A stretch of 64,000 bases of DNA from Cheiracanthium punctorium. Lineage: Eukaryota > Arthropoda > Arachnida > Araneae > Cheiracanthiidae. The stretch is from assembly GCA_038373885.1 (NCBI GenBank), contig JAWZYV010018255.1:496001-560000 (forward strand), in the 5' to 3' direction. The notes beneath the pieces are model-generated. The model saw only the letters and a program-made list of their open reading frames with translations. It ran no database searches and was not told where the DNA came from. This document shows, piece after piece, positions 23,440 to 34,249 of this stretch. The translations under genes were made by a program, and so were the position numbers. Positions within the stretch are counted from its first letter, which is position 1; the number at the start of each line of letters is the position of its first letter.

Positions 23440-23848
23440 CTAGAAAATGTGCTTTCTGCCGTATTCACGCAATACATGGGACACTCCACATGCAGTGAGC
23501 GCAGTGTACTGCTTTTTAAATGACAATTTTGAGCCTCGAGTGAAAATGCTGAGATGCAGGCAGCCATTTAGAGGGATATGGAATCAGAAATGGCATTTGC
23601 GCAAAACGAACTTTTGGTGCCCCATGAAAGATAAAATTGCAGGTAAACACTGGAGCTTGTTATAATTTTTCTGGGAGGAACACCTTCTCGTAATGTACGC
23701 TTTCTTGATACAGGAGCTATCCATCATGGTAGATAGATGTCAAAGTTGTTTCATAGCTTCAAGTTGTGGATCCTTTGTAACCAATTCGAATTTGCTGAAA
23801 GAGAAGGCAAAGGTATTCTTTATAGCTGCGTCTTTGTTGTAAAATAAT
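23440..23848 (+). pseudogene. Left part of an old, unrecognised repeat ORF
   Basis: This stretch has balanced composition and a 72-codon open frame ('MCFLPYSRNTWDTPHAVSAV' ... 'GKHWSLL') followed by 'LFHSFKLWILCNQFEFAERE' in another frame (about 23740-23810). It ends at the target duplication of the hAT at 23857-25712, and comparable composition resumes at 25713-26340, so one ancestral coding region was split. The right part carries a motif known to me only from uncharacterised repeat-encoded proteins of arthropods and molluscs. Function unknown. Multiple frameshifts and stops make it a pseudogene. Confidence 0.4.
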
Positions 23849-25720
23849 ATCTGAGAAACTATTTCTCAACCTTTTTTTTTTTACGGCACACTAAAAATAT
23901 CTAAAATTATTTGTGGCACATCTGAATATTTTTTTTAATTTCCAGTGGTCGGGCCAAATACAAAGAACAAAGGAACTAAAGGTTACAACAAAGTAAGCTA
24001 CAGAACAATAATAGACCGAAGTCATTGCCTCGGAAGCGATCTTACCTCCAAAAAGCTCGCTTCCTCTGTTGAGCAGCAAAGAGCCCCACAAAGGGGCAGA
24101 TGGTCCCTGTCCATTACTTCTCCAGAGACGCAGAATGGACAAGTAGGATCAGTATAAATGCCCAAGAGCTTCAGATGAGATGCTACGCAGTCATGCCCTG
24201 TTGCTAGACGGAAAGTGGCAACTGCATTAAATTTCTCCAATGTTTTTGGGCTATACGAGTCTGTAGATCTGGGGAGACATTAGAAGCAAAAAGATGCTTT
24301 AGAAACAGTTTAATCCTCCGAAACGTGATGGGTGTGGCAGGATGTTGTAGTAGGCCTGTATCTTTCTTTGCAAGTGAGTCTGCTTGCTCAATGCCCCATA
24401 AGCCGCAATGGCCGGGCACCCACTGGAGAAATATTTGCTTCCCCTTCAAAGCGAGAGTTCTCAGGAATTCTTGACATTGGTGAATTTCAGGTGTTCGTTG
24501 GTTCTCAACAGTAGAAATTAACTGGATGGCTGCCTGAGAATCAGAAAGGATATCTGCCCTTTAAAATTTACAATGAATAACTGATAGTTGCTTTAAATCT
24601 AGGCAAATTGCTATAGCTTCACTGACGAATTAGGTACCAACATTACCTGCCGGGGCATAAAATGAAAAGAGATCAGAGAAAACACCAGACCCAACATTAA
24701 AATGACAGTCAAACTGGGACCAGTCGCTAAAATTGTGCAGCCTTTGGGAAGGTGGATATCTGGTTGCAATTTGGCAGACTTTTTAAAACGCTTCGTGCAA
24801 TATCTCTCTTTCTGTTCACAGTTTCCACTAAATCAAGCCTTATATTAACAGTAGTTATTTCCAAGGGATTTCTGCATATCAAAAGGGGAAATTTATCGCC
24901 TGGAATTTCGAGATCGTTCTTCTTGTCCAGGATTTTTTAAATAAAACCATGTTGGGTTTTTAGTTTTCTTGGTTTGGATACACATTCCCTCCAGTAAGGA
25001 TCCTTCACTCGCAGTAGCTTTTCGTAGATAACCAAGGCTTTCATTTCCATAGTGACCTGGAAGGGCATTTTTCCTGTTAGTAATAGCATTGCGTCAATAG
25101 GTGTGCACTTGACGGCTCTGGTGATCAAACGCAAGGCCTAGTTTTGCAATACTTTGAGTTTTTTAAGTACCACTTGAGGGGCCGTGATTAGAGCTTCACA
25201 ACAATAAGTCATTGAAGGTTGAATAAAAGTTTTAAAAGTAGTGTTTACAATGGACCGAGAGCAGCCCCTAGTGCATCCTCCAAGGCGTTTAAGAATACTT
25301 AGTCTATTTGAGACGCGCTCACTAAGCTGTTCAACGTGGAGCTTCCAACTCAATTTGTAATCGAAAGTTACTCCGAGGTAAAATATAGAAATTTCGAAAA
25401 ATGCATGATACAAAAAAGCGATAAATATAAAGAGCTTTAAAAAATTATTTATTTACAATAAAATTTATCCAATGAAAGGTCTTAGTCTGTTTTGCCTGGG
25501 TCTTGCTGCAAACAGCCCTTTTAAAAAATTGACAGAACGGTTTCCCATGTGATGAAATAAATGTTTCGCCCTTCATAGTCTATAGCTCAGTGAAAGAAAA
25601 CTAGACAGCACACGATATATAGAAAATGTCATATCGCTGATAAGACACCACGCATTTTTAATAGTTTTTCAAAAATCACTCTCGCGGCACACCCACATTT
25701 TGAGAAACACTGATCTGAGA
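23849..25720. mobile_element. hAT element with perfect 8-bp target duplication (body 23857-25712)
   Basis: ATCTGAGA occurs at 23849-23856 and 25713-25720. The left terminus 'aactatttctcaacctttt' followed by 'acggcacac' and the right 'cgcggcacac' followed by 'attttgagaaacactg' form the inverted ends typical of hAT elements of the 'cagtgtttctcaa...ggcacac' type; the left outer bases are mutated. Most of the 1.86 kb is a younger antisense LINE fragment; the hAT itself contributes a few hundred bases and no transposase. Confidence 0.85.
23940..25413 (-). pseudogene. Non-LTR retrotransposon fragment: RT end, RNase H, Zn-like tail
   Basis: Read from 25413 leftwards. The reverse-transcriptase C-terminal region 'YLGVTFDYKLSWKLHVEQL' continues to 'LKRLGGCTRGCSR' and 'FIQPSMTYCCEALITA'. 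After a stop come 'ALRLITRAVKCTPIDAMLLL' and the connector. A decayed RNase H domain follows (about 24680-24370), with 'ADILSDSQAAIQLI' and the final 'FLQWVPGHCGLWGIEQADSL' (the GH..-GNE.AD-like signature). The C-terminal 'VATFRLATGHDCVASHL' with CPFC and a following H/C (about 24240-24090) matches the zinc-like tail of I/Nimb/Jockey-group elements. A T-run at 23930-23938 is the poly-A tail on this strand. It is 5'-truncated, with at least four stops or frameshifts. Confidence 0.9.
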
Positions 25721-26340
25721 GTCTGGTTTACAGCACTTTTCAGTGCAAGCACTGAGAAATGATTTCAATATTCTTCAGCGTCTCTTGCAGTATACAAGCA
25801 GGAAAACGCTGAAAGACCAGCTGTCGCTGCCGGCAAGCTGTCATGACATCTTTGATATGTCAACGAGTATCTCGTAACAATATCTCTCTTTGATTTGGAT
25901 GCTTCAGTAGAGGAAATACAAAAGATGGCGAAAGCTCTTCATGAACGAGATGGTAAGGATGAACCACTATAGTGTGCAATACTGCAAAAGCAAAAGCAAG
26001 TGATTTACGAATTGATGACTAAGACATCATCCAGTTTTGTGGCGAAAAACGCAGACATGTTTTTTTTTTACCTATAACTCATCCACAAGGAGTTCCGGCC
26101 AATTAATCCTCAGCATTGGGGATCTCAAGATAGCTACCACCGAGGCTTGGAAATAGCAAAGAAACTGAGAGTTGTGTGCGCAATGCAGAACGTGGAGTGG
26201 CCTTAATTGAAAAATTTGTTAAGACTATCATTAAGAAAGAAGATCGGAAACAGTGTCTTCTTCAAGTAGTTCAAGAAGATCAAAAAAAGTACCAAGCTTC
26301 AAGAAGAGTCTCCTTAAAAATTAACTTCAGAACTAGTAAG
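25721..26340 (+). pseudogene. Right part of the split, unrecognised repeat ORF
   Basis: The + frame near 26173-26325 reads 'NAERGVALIEKFVKTIIKKE' then 'DRKQCLLQVVQEDQKKYQAS'. I recall the pattern A-E-x-G/S-V-x-L-I-x(2)-[FY]-...-K-x-E-x-x-K-Q-x-L-L-Q-V-V from the C-termini of many 'uncharacterized' repeat-encoded proteins in arthropod and mollusc genomes; no function is known to me. Upstream (25740-25900) fragments such as 'SCHDIFDMSTSISRNNI' are in other frames. With 23440-23848 it would form one region of about 1 kb once the hAT is removed. Stops and frameshifts show decay. The family link is from memory and unverified. Confidence 0.45.
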
Positions 26341-26352
26341 TGAGTTATTATA

Positions 26353-26649
26353 TACAGAGTGATTGTAATTAAAGTTTAAGATTCAAAACGCTATACAAAA
26401 GAACCACTAATCAGAATGACATCAAAATCGAGCGGAATGTTATTGAAGACGGAGAAATCGCATACCATATGAAATAGTTTCAAATTTTAGTAGCAGATGG
26501 TACGGCTAAAATTTGGGACTATTGTTTTTTTTTTCTTATACCATTCGCTTTCCCCCATGTTCAATAATACTCCAGTTCAAATTTGACGTCGTTTTGATCA
26601 GTGGTTCTTTTTCATAGCGTTTTAAAGCATTAATTATAATCACCCTGTA
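26353..26649. mobile_element. Tc1/mariner MITE with TA duplication (body 26355-26647)
   Basis: The left 'cagagtgattgtaattaaag' is mirrored by 'attaattataatcaccctg' at the right. TA flanks both sides (26353-26354, 26648-26649). The 293-bp body has no coding capacity. Termini resemble those of the MITE pair at 2564 and 32290 (gtg-tt-taattaaag), so the families may share a transposase. Confidence 0.9.
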
Positions 26650-27020
26650 TTTTGTGTCTGATTTATTTTTCAAATTTTTTGTGTATTTGCTTTTTTTCTC
26701 TATATGATTCCCTTTGTATGTTTTTCCTGTAGTTGGTTTGCTTTTCATATTTTTTATTATTGCATATTTTCTGTTTCATAGATATCAAAGTTAACTTTAA
26801 TTATACTTTCTTGTGCATTTTTGTCAGTATTAAGAAATTTGAAAACGGCTGCGTGATCTCTAACTATAAATATATTTTACCAACATTTTACACAAATTAT
26901 CATTGCATATAGTAACACGAATGTGAGTGTGGGATCAGCAAAAATACAAAGTTTATTTATTCCATAGACTTCTGAAGCACCCTAATATATATATGTATGT
27001 ATGCAGTTGTCCATTAAATG
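26650..27020. other. AT-rich spacer
   Basis: No gene or repeat recognised; short TATG runs near 26985. Confidence 0.5.
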
Positions 27021-27569
27021 AATGACATATTTTGAACGTAAATAAGAGCAACACGGTTTAAGATTTAAAAAAAAAATGCGTCGTTTGCAGCATTTTTATT
27101 AAAAACCAGTAAATTTCGAAAAATATATTTTGTTCCAATAGTTCCAAATATCTCCACAAGATGGCGCTGGCAGCCCAAAACACTAAATAACAATACTCTC
27201 AATATAGTCACCCTTTGCAGCAATAATATGGCGTAATCGCAGAAGAGAATTTGCGCTTACGTGTGCCAGTGTCTCAGTCGAAATTGCCACACATGCATTG
27301 CAGACGTAATGTTCCACGTCTGCAAGAGTTTTTGTATTTTGCTAGCACACCCTCTTTCAAGTGTCCCCAGAGAAAGCAATCACAGATATTCAAATCTGGG
27401 GAATAGATGGCGCAGTCCATTCCTGTTCCTGTATGGTTCAAGAAATCTAAAGGAATGACATGATCATCAAAATTTTCCTGCAAATATTGCGAACGTACGA
27501 TATAGTCCGGCACCGTCTTGTATAAACCAAGACAAACCATGTGAATCCACTAAGGTAGAGTGCTCGCAT

Positions 27570-27766
27570 TGTGACCAGATTGATTAGATTTCTACTTTTT
27601 AAAGAGATTTTAAGTGATATTTTGAGGTCCAGTAGAAATTGTACTAGATTCCATTTTTGAGTACATTAAATCTACTGAAAAATGCAATCTACTGCATTTT
27701 CTACTGAATCTCAAAATTTGACTTGCAATCTATTCAAAAAGTAGAAATCCACTCAATCTGGTCACA
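27570..27766. mobile_element. Foldback MITE inside mariner
   Basis: 'tgtgaccagattgattagat' followed by 'ttctactttt' is mirrored by 'aaaagtagaa' and 'atccactcaatctggtcaca'. Interior short repeats ('gtagaaat', 'aatctactg') make most of the 197 bp self-complementary. No clear target duplication. Confidence 0.8.
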
Positions 27767-27777
27767 CTGAGTCAAAG

Positions 27778-28533
27778 TAGGGAATGCAATCCCGATCCCG
27801 CTGGATCCCTCACAAATATTTACGGGCTAGTCTCGCGGATTAGTACCGTAATCCCGCGGGATATAAACTGAGAAATCAGTTTTATTACAATTTTTCGCCA
27901 TCTCCCCACTGATCAATTGACCCAATTTTGTTTCATATGTATGTATCTCATCTCACAACACATGAATCAATAATTACAAAATTTAATTTAAAGTTTTAAT
28001 TTCTCTAATTATTCTCCAGTGGGAGTCTGGAACAAATAAAATCTAAATCTATCGCTAACTTCCCAGTCTCCAAGTGAACAGAAATATTTCATGCTAATGT
28101 TTCCATAACCGAACAATCACGAATCAGATATAAAAAGTTTTCATTTCAGGTTTTATAATTTTTAATTCACACTTTTAGCTATTTTACTAAAATTAGATCA
28201 AGACTAGGAATACAAGTGAGTCACACACATACAATTACACGCGCACATACACATGTTTTTTACATTCTTTTTCTAGCAACTAAGTATGTTCTTTTGACTA
28301 TCATAACTATAATTTTCATATTCCAGTAAGTCATTGTATTAATTATCAAATAACATTAATTATTTATATTAAAGTTAAACTTCATGGTGCTTAAAATATT
28401 ACTTTTTCCTATTTTTCTCTATTTAAAAGAATTCTTAGCTGAATGAAATGCCAATCGCGCGGGATTGCGGGATCAATAAGTCTCAATCCCGAAATCTCGC
28501 GAAGCAAAAATCAGTGCGGGATTGTATTCCCTA
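27778..28533. mobile_element. hAT-like MITE (TAGGGAATGCAATCCC ends)
   Basis: The left 'tagggaatgcaatcccgat' is mirrored by 'gcgggattgtattcccta'. Further subterminal 'cccgcggga'/'cgcgcggga' motifs repeat inside. The 756-bp body lacks coding sequence. Flanking 8-mers 'agtcaaag' and 'ccacaaag' agree in the last five bases, compatible with an eroded 8-bp duplication. Only 11 bp separate it from the foldback element at its left. Confidence 0.75.
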
Positions 28534-29387
28534 CCACAAAGTCATGCAAAATGTCAAGATACCGTGGTGCAGTTAATGCCTGGAGTAGAAAAAAAAGGCA
28601 TTAGGATCCATATGAGGACATGGTGGCCCATACGTGACTTTTCGCAAATGCAATGATGAATCGGCAGAAATATGGGGATTATCCTGTCTCCAAAATTGAT
28701 AATGAGGTAAAAATGGGCTTCATCGGTAAACCAAATGGATTCCACATCCATCTCGCAACCATCAATCTTTTGAAGCAAGTCGTTCACGAAGGTCTCTCTT
28801 TCATTAGGAGCGCAAGCATTGATAGGTGATGAGTCTGAACCTGTTATGGAAACAGGTCTAACATTCCATTCATGATTTTATGCGTCGAGGATTTTTGAAA
28901 TCCGAACTCAGCTGCAACTTTTCCGACAGGCGACCCAGGTCCTGTTTGGATCGCCTGTTGGACAGCTTGGCCATTATCGTCGGTGACTGTTGCATAAAGT
29001 GGCCCTACCTTTCCTGCACGATCGTCGTTCACTCTTTCAGTCCATTAAAATTTTGCCAACAAACGTTTTATTGGGTTTTTCCAACATCCACATTGAATTT
29101 CCGTTGGAAACTTCCTTTCCACAACGCTATGATTCAGGCTGTAAAATTCTGACACAAAAAATATTCGTTGTTCCATAGAATACACCATTTTTGCACAGTA
29201 AACTTTCTCATGAACTGACTCTGAAAGATTGACTGGTGTCCAACGGGCTATTAGCCCCATCTGTGGTGATATTTGGAACAAATTGTATTTTTTGAAATTT
29301 ATTGGTTTTCTAATAAAAATGCTGCAAACGGCGCCGTTTTCTCTTAAACCGTGTTACTCTTACTTACGTTCAAAATGGGTCACTATC

Positions 29388-30270
29388 TATCTATATGTAT
29401 GTGTATAATAAGTAAAGCTCAACGAATATTATGGCAGAAATGACATATCCCGTAGAAAAAAGTACATCAGTATCAGAGGGCCAAACCGTATGAAATTCCA
29501 AATACAATGAACCGAATTATACCAGAATGAATGGAAAAGAAATTATAACCTCTGGGACATTCTTCAGGGGCCATACCACGAAGATTATAATTAAAGACAA
29601 ATAGTTAGATTTCGGTTGTGTTCCATTCCAAAAGAGATATTCACCCCATACATTTAGGCTCTATCCTACTACAGAAAAGCAAGAAAATATATACATAATT
29701 AATTTGAAAGCATTATAATCGAAAAACACGCAAAACAGACATACCCAACAGGAATAATGCGTAGATCACATGGCATGAGATAGCAAATTTTATTGTAAGA
29801 ATGTTGCCAAAATCAAAAGGTGAAATACCGGTGTTGCCAGAATTCGAATGTGTAATAGTACTAGAATTAAGATTATAAAAGTGCTACCGGAAACAGTTGT
29901 GTAAAATTCTTTGACAGTGTTAACATGCAGATATATTAATTACATTAAAATTATAATTATTGAATAATAATATAATTGTATTTCATTTTAAACTGATGCA
30001 CATAATACATGCTGCATGAGTTTATAATACTTTATATGAATTTTATATATTAACTTCTAAAAAGATGCACTGTAAACGTAACGTTATTCTTGGCTTTCCG
30101 AGATGTTATTTGAATACAAATATACCAACAGGAAACCGAATATTTGGAACTTTCTGAGGTTATATTGCTCTTATTGGAAGTATATGAATTTCCAGTACCA
30201 TATATGTTCTTAAATTCGGTAATAATATTTTTCAATCTGTTTTAGATTCCCATGTGTCTCTTTGCCACAG
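29388..30270. other. AT-rich interval without recognisable gene
   Basis: TATC/TATG runs follow the mariner end. No coding or RNA gene recognised, although the right end supplies the polypyrimidine tract of the exon candidate that follows. Confidence 0.5.
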
Positions 30271-30459
30271 TCGTCCTTGTAAATTATTCATCACTTTTAA
30301 GTGACGTGCGCCTACTGCACTACGATTTGATCCAAAACAGATCGTTAGTGACTCGAGGGTTTTCCATTCTTGGGGTCGATAAGGAAAGACCACCGGAGTC
30401 ATTAGCGCTTCGATTATCAGATAACGGGATGAACAACCTGTCAGACAAGCATATCTCTC
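30271..30459 (+). CDS. Candidate host exon, function unknown
   Basis: The best non-transposon coding candidate in the window. It is preceded by 'tgtgtctctttgccacag', a strong polypyrimidine tract and CAG acceptor, and followed by 'ctctc|gtaagag', a near-consensus donor. The 189 bp are open in one frame, keep phase 1 at both ends and give 63 residues including 'LLSDVRLLHYDLIQNRSLV', 'TRGFSILGVDKERPPESLAL' and 'RLSDNGMNNLSDKHIS'. Composition is hydrophilic and balanced, unlike translated AT-rich noise. I recognise no family, signal peptide or membrane segment. No neighbouring exon was found within the window, so introns would have to be long. It could also be a piece of an unknown repeat. Function is not assigned. 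Confidence 0.4.
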
Positions 30460-31037
30460 GTAAGAGGGATATTAATTTAATCAACTAGTGTTTCTTGTAA
30501 GAACATTAAAAAGAAAGTAAAAAGAATGTTAAACGATGTTAAAAAATTGAAATATTAAAAAGAAAGAGATCACAGTCTGAAAAAATGCTTCGTTTTTATC
30601 GGTGATACTCAGATCAGCAAAAAACAGGTTTGTTAAACACCTATACATAATTAAAATAATAAAATGAGTTATATTCTATTAGTAATTTAACTTCATTTTT
30701 AATAAAATATTATTTTCAAAGGTTAAAATTTTTGTCTGCAGTCTGTAAATAAATAATAACTCAATGTAAGAATGTTTTACATCATAGATCACTTTGAGCT
30801 AAATAGTATAGCATATTTTGAGTTATCATGATAAAAATGCCAGCCTCTAGTGCCGAAGTAATTTGCGACTGTTATATTTCTCTAATAATAGATGTAGTGA
30901 ACTCATATAAGCGTATATAATATATTTCTTTGATTGCCTACTTTACTCTCTGGCGATTTAATCCCCATGAAATATGATTTACAACTTACGTCTGCACAAC
31001 AACCGAAGCACTCTCGCAGAACTATTTAATTTTTTTA
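30460..31037. other. AT-rich spacer
   Basis: No gene or repeat recognised. Its right end is the target site of the LINE that follows. Confidence 0.5.
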
Positions 31038-32122
31038 TTTTGAAAATATACCATGTGGTTTTGTGCAGGGTGTATCTGCATTCATTTCAAGTTTGAGCCT
31101 TAATTTGAAGGTTGAGCAGTTTTTACCGCCACGTAATCATATAGAAAATAAAAACTATTCTGTTTGCCTTGGACTTCTGCAAGAGGTTTCTAAAACTGAC
31201 TCAAGTGTAATTGTGCTCAAATCCCTTGCATTCGAAACTATAAATGTTTGCTACCCGGTGGAAAAATGGTAGCGGGTGTATACTGATGGCTCCAGATTGG
31301 ATGATTTCACTAATGCCGGTGCTGGTGTCCACTGTGAGCTGTTCTCTTTGTACACTCCTATTGGCCCATTTGCAACTGTTTTTGACGGTGAGGTAGTTGC
31401 TATCCATCGAGCCCTACTGCAACTTCAGTCTCGTCACGAGTTTTTCTCAAAGATGGTTTTCTTATCAGACTCCAAGGCCGCCCATTAAGCTATTGAATCG
31501 CAGAGTGATTTTCTCTCTTCAACTGTCAACATGTCTGATCGCACTGTTTACGACCTCCTTAACTTCCTTTCAAGTAACGGCAAAGAGGTCGGGCTCCAAT
31601 GGATTCCTGCCCATTGTGAAGTTCAGGGTAACGAAGCTGCTGATTTCTTGGCTAAGGGAGCTTCTGTAGTGCAAACAGCATAAAATGATCCCCGTTACCA
31701 TTCCATCAAGTTAGTTGTTTTAGAGAGCCTCGAGGGCCTCATTTTTCCGAGATCTTATATCTAAAAATAGTAATAAACCATGGATCTAACAGATTTGTAT
31801 AATACCCGAATGCACCAGAATGAAATCTGTTGCAATTTTCCGTCTCATATCTGGCCATGATTGCCTCTGCAAACATCTCCATCGTGTTATTTCGGACTCT
31901 CTTTGCACTCTATGTGACCTTCGAGAGGACATGGACTTGCTTCATCTCCGCATATGCCCTGCTCTTCCTCGTGTTTCTATTTAGGAGCGTTATTTGGTGG
32001 CAAGAGCTGCCCTGTTTTTATAGATGTACTGATGTCACTTTTGTCTTTTTGTTATCTTTTTTGTGATGTTCAGTTGTCTTGTAACTAGCCATTGGCAATT
32101 AAAAAATTTTTTTTGAAAATAT
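31038..32122 (+). mobile_element. 5'-truncated LINE with 12-bp target duplication
   Basis: TTTTGAAAATAT occurs at 31038-31049 and again at 32111-32122, outside a ~1.06-kb body that ends in an A-rich run (32098-32106) plus a T-rich stretch. Coding remnants show RNase H and a C-terminal Zn-like tail. The direct repeat is intact, so the insertion boundaries are well defined. Confidence 0.8.
31057..32010 (+). pseudogene. LINE ORF2 C-terminal remnant: RNase H and Zn-like tail
   Basis: The + frame reads 'LPPRNHIENKNYSVCLGLLQ' (connector) up to 'YPVEKW', a stop at 31270, then RNase H 'VYTDGSRLDDFTNAGAGVHC' (first Asp of the D-E-D site), 'FDGEVVAIHRALLQL' (Glu), 'VFLSDSKAAH' (Asp), a stop at 31486, and 'GLQWIPAHCEVQGNEAADFL' (last acidic group). 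Downstream, after frameshifts, 'FRLISGHDCLCKHLHRV' with a following C..C / H / C pattern at about 31840-31960 matches the tail of I/Nimb/Jockey-group elements and the antisense fragment at 23940-25413. RNase H removes template RNA during target-primed reverse transcription. Dead copy. Confidence 0.9.
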
Positions 32123-32289
32123 TATGCTTTATTTTATCCTGATACTTTAAGAATGCACACTCTCTTTTTGACGATCTGAAATTACTAACAGCCTCAGTTA
32201 TAACTACATGTAAAGCAAATAAAAACACCTTCTTCATTCCGATCATGTGTACTTGATTGACACGATACACACACACACATATATATATA
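32123..32289. other. Spacer with short (CA)/(TA) run
   Basis: No gene; (CA)n then (TA)n at 32268-32289, adjoining the MITE. Confidence 0.6.
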
Positions 32290-32731
32290 GGGTGTTTATA
32301 ATTAAAGTTCCCCTATAAACAGCATTCTACAGCTGAAACGGGTAAGCCGATTGCCACAAAATTTGACATGTGGACTGTGCACGAGATGCGCTCAACGAAC
32401 TATTTTAAAAAGATTAGTTCAAAAAATGCCCACCTGGCGCCGCTTTGCATGATGAAATCAGCTTTAAAATGACCCAAATAAGTTTAAAAAGACAAAAACT
32501 ATTGAATTAATTTTGAAATTGTCTGTACATATCGAATTAGCCATTCTCGTTGTTAAATTTGCTGTTTTTCATAGAAAGCGCCACCTTGTGGACATGTTTT
32601 GAACTATTTTTTTTCCGAAATTTCTTGAACGCATCTGCTGTATCGTCTATATAACAAATTTCTTTACAATTCGTGCAGCCGTTTTAGCTGTAGAGCCCTG
32701 TTTATAGGTGTACTTTAGTTGTAACCACCAT
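32290..32731 (+). mobile_element. MITE family A copy 2
   Basis: The left 'gggtgtttataattaaag' followed by 'ttcccctataaacag' is mirrored by 'ctgtttataggtgtac' and 'tttagttgtaaccacc'. Same orientation and layout as 2564-3018, sharing 'gcgccacc-tgtggac'. Non-autonomous. Confidence 0.75.
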
Positions 32732-34249
32732 GTATGTACATAAACAAATGTTAAATACCCAGGAAAATTCATAATTCAAATAACAAATTGCTATACATAT
32801 GCATATATATCAGCTGGTTATGCTGCATTACAAATGTGTTCTTCACTCCTTTAGTTTCGTACATTTGAAGGTGGATTTTTCAAATGTTGTCTTTGCCACT
32901 TGAATGATTTTACCAATGCCTGGTGAATTGTCTTTGCTACAAAGTACGCATTAATGATGTGTAAGTTAAATGTTGCTGCTTTGAGGATATAAAAAGGGTG
33001 CCCTCACTTGAAAAAAAAAAATCCCTAAAAACATTTACATGTTCTCTACGCATATATTTATTACTTATAGAATCTACACACGCACAGTTAATTATTTGAA
33101 TATGGGTATTAAGCTTAGACAAATTTATAAAAAAAAATAATTTTACCTTTAAGTGAAGTTAAAAGAAATTTATAAACTTTAATGTTCCACTTCTCATTGA
33201 ACTTTTTGGTTTGCAGAACAGATACCTACACTTTTTCATTTCCATGCACTGACAAAAATTAGGAAAAATAAATCGAAGTATTGCAGGAAGAGATCTCAAT
33301 TTATATGGACTGAAAAATTCATACATCCCCATTTAATTATGCAGAAACGCTGATGGTCATATATTTCTGGAATTTTTTTAACGCATTTTCAATTGTTCAT
33401 GAATTCCCTTACAGAAATCCAATAATTAAAACTCGAACATGCTCTCTCCTCTTTTGGTTTCATGACGTTTAATAATGAGCTACCAGCAATCCAGATAAAT
33501 TTATACACCAAACATCATTATACTGGTCAAAAAAGAAGAAATAAAAGCATTACACTTCCTTAGTAACCACGTATAGGACCTCCGAAAAAAAGTGAATGTT
33601 AGCAGTTTTATCATTTTCAGTCGTGCCCCACAAACCGAACAATCTGTGAAGTTACGATTAATTTAACGACATGATATAAATTGTATTTCCAGTATTTTGA
33701 AAATAGAAGTACATTAAAAATGAATTTTAAAATACTTTTCAAAATACTTTGATTTATACAAAGGAATATGCAAATGTATTTTGAAAATGCACTTTAAACA
33801 CACGTACTTTGGACACTGATCAACTCTGCTTTTAAAAAAATGGGATGAAATCAAATTATCTCATCCAAATAAACAAATTCTTAAGCTACTTTTTCTATTT
33901 ATAGGTAGACAAACTGGAGTAAGATAACGAAAAACCTGAATTAAGTAAGTCTTTTAAAACCTGAAGTATACAAAAAGACGTCTTTGAAACTTTGTGTTTC
34001 ATAAAAAAGAACATTGAAACAATGCTATCTCCTCTTGAAAAATGGCGAAATAATTCTTTAAAAAAAAGTTATCTAACTCCATGGGTTGATTCTATGGGCT
34101 AATGCGACGAAAATATAACATTATAAGTGTTTACGTTAAAAAAAAATGCAGAACATATTTCACTTATCTAGCTAATGAAATTGGCACTGATAACATACAC
34201 AAAAAAATGGCATATCGCTCATAATGAAACAAAAATATAATTTCAAAAA
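32732..34249. other. AT-rich interval without recognisable gene
   Basis: Short A-runs and no domain-bearing frames. Nothing further supported. Confidence 0.5.

Larger units (their letters stand above)
27274..29281 (-). pseudogene. Mariner transposase pseudogene, interrupted
   Basis: On the minus strand the N-terminus near 29200 reads 'MVYSMEQRIFFVSEFYSLNH' (helix-turn-helix region). The linker 'TGPGSPVGKVAAEFGFQKSS' is at about 28970-28890. The first catalytic Asp is in 'FTDEAHFYL' (28734-28700). The reading breaks at about 28540 after 'GILTFCMTL', where the insertions start, and resumes at about 27555 with 'WFIQDGAGLY' (second Asp), 'YLQENFDDHVIPLDFL' and 'YSPDLNICDCFLWGHLKE' (third Asp). 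So the D-D-D triad of an IS630/mariner enzyme can be traced on both sides of the inserts. Stops and frameshifts make it inactive. Confidence 0.9.
27021..29387 (-). mobile_element. Mariner element split by two inverted-repeat insertions
   Basis: The left 'ttttgaacgtaaataagag' plus 'caacacggtttaag' is mirrored by 'cttaaaccgtgtta' plus 'ctcttacttacgttcaaaa' at the right. Without the inserts at 27570-27766 and 27778-28533 the element is about 1.4 kb, the usual mariner size. Transposase fragments are on the minus strand. Confidence 0.85.
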
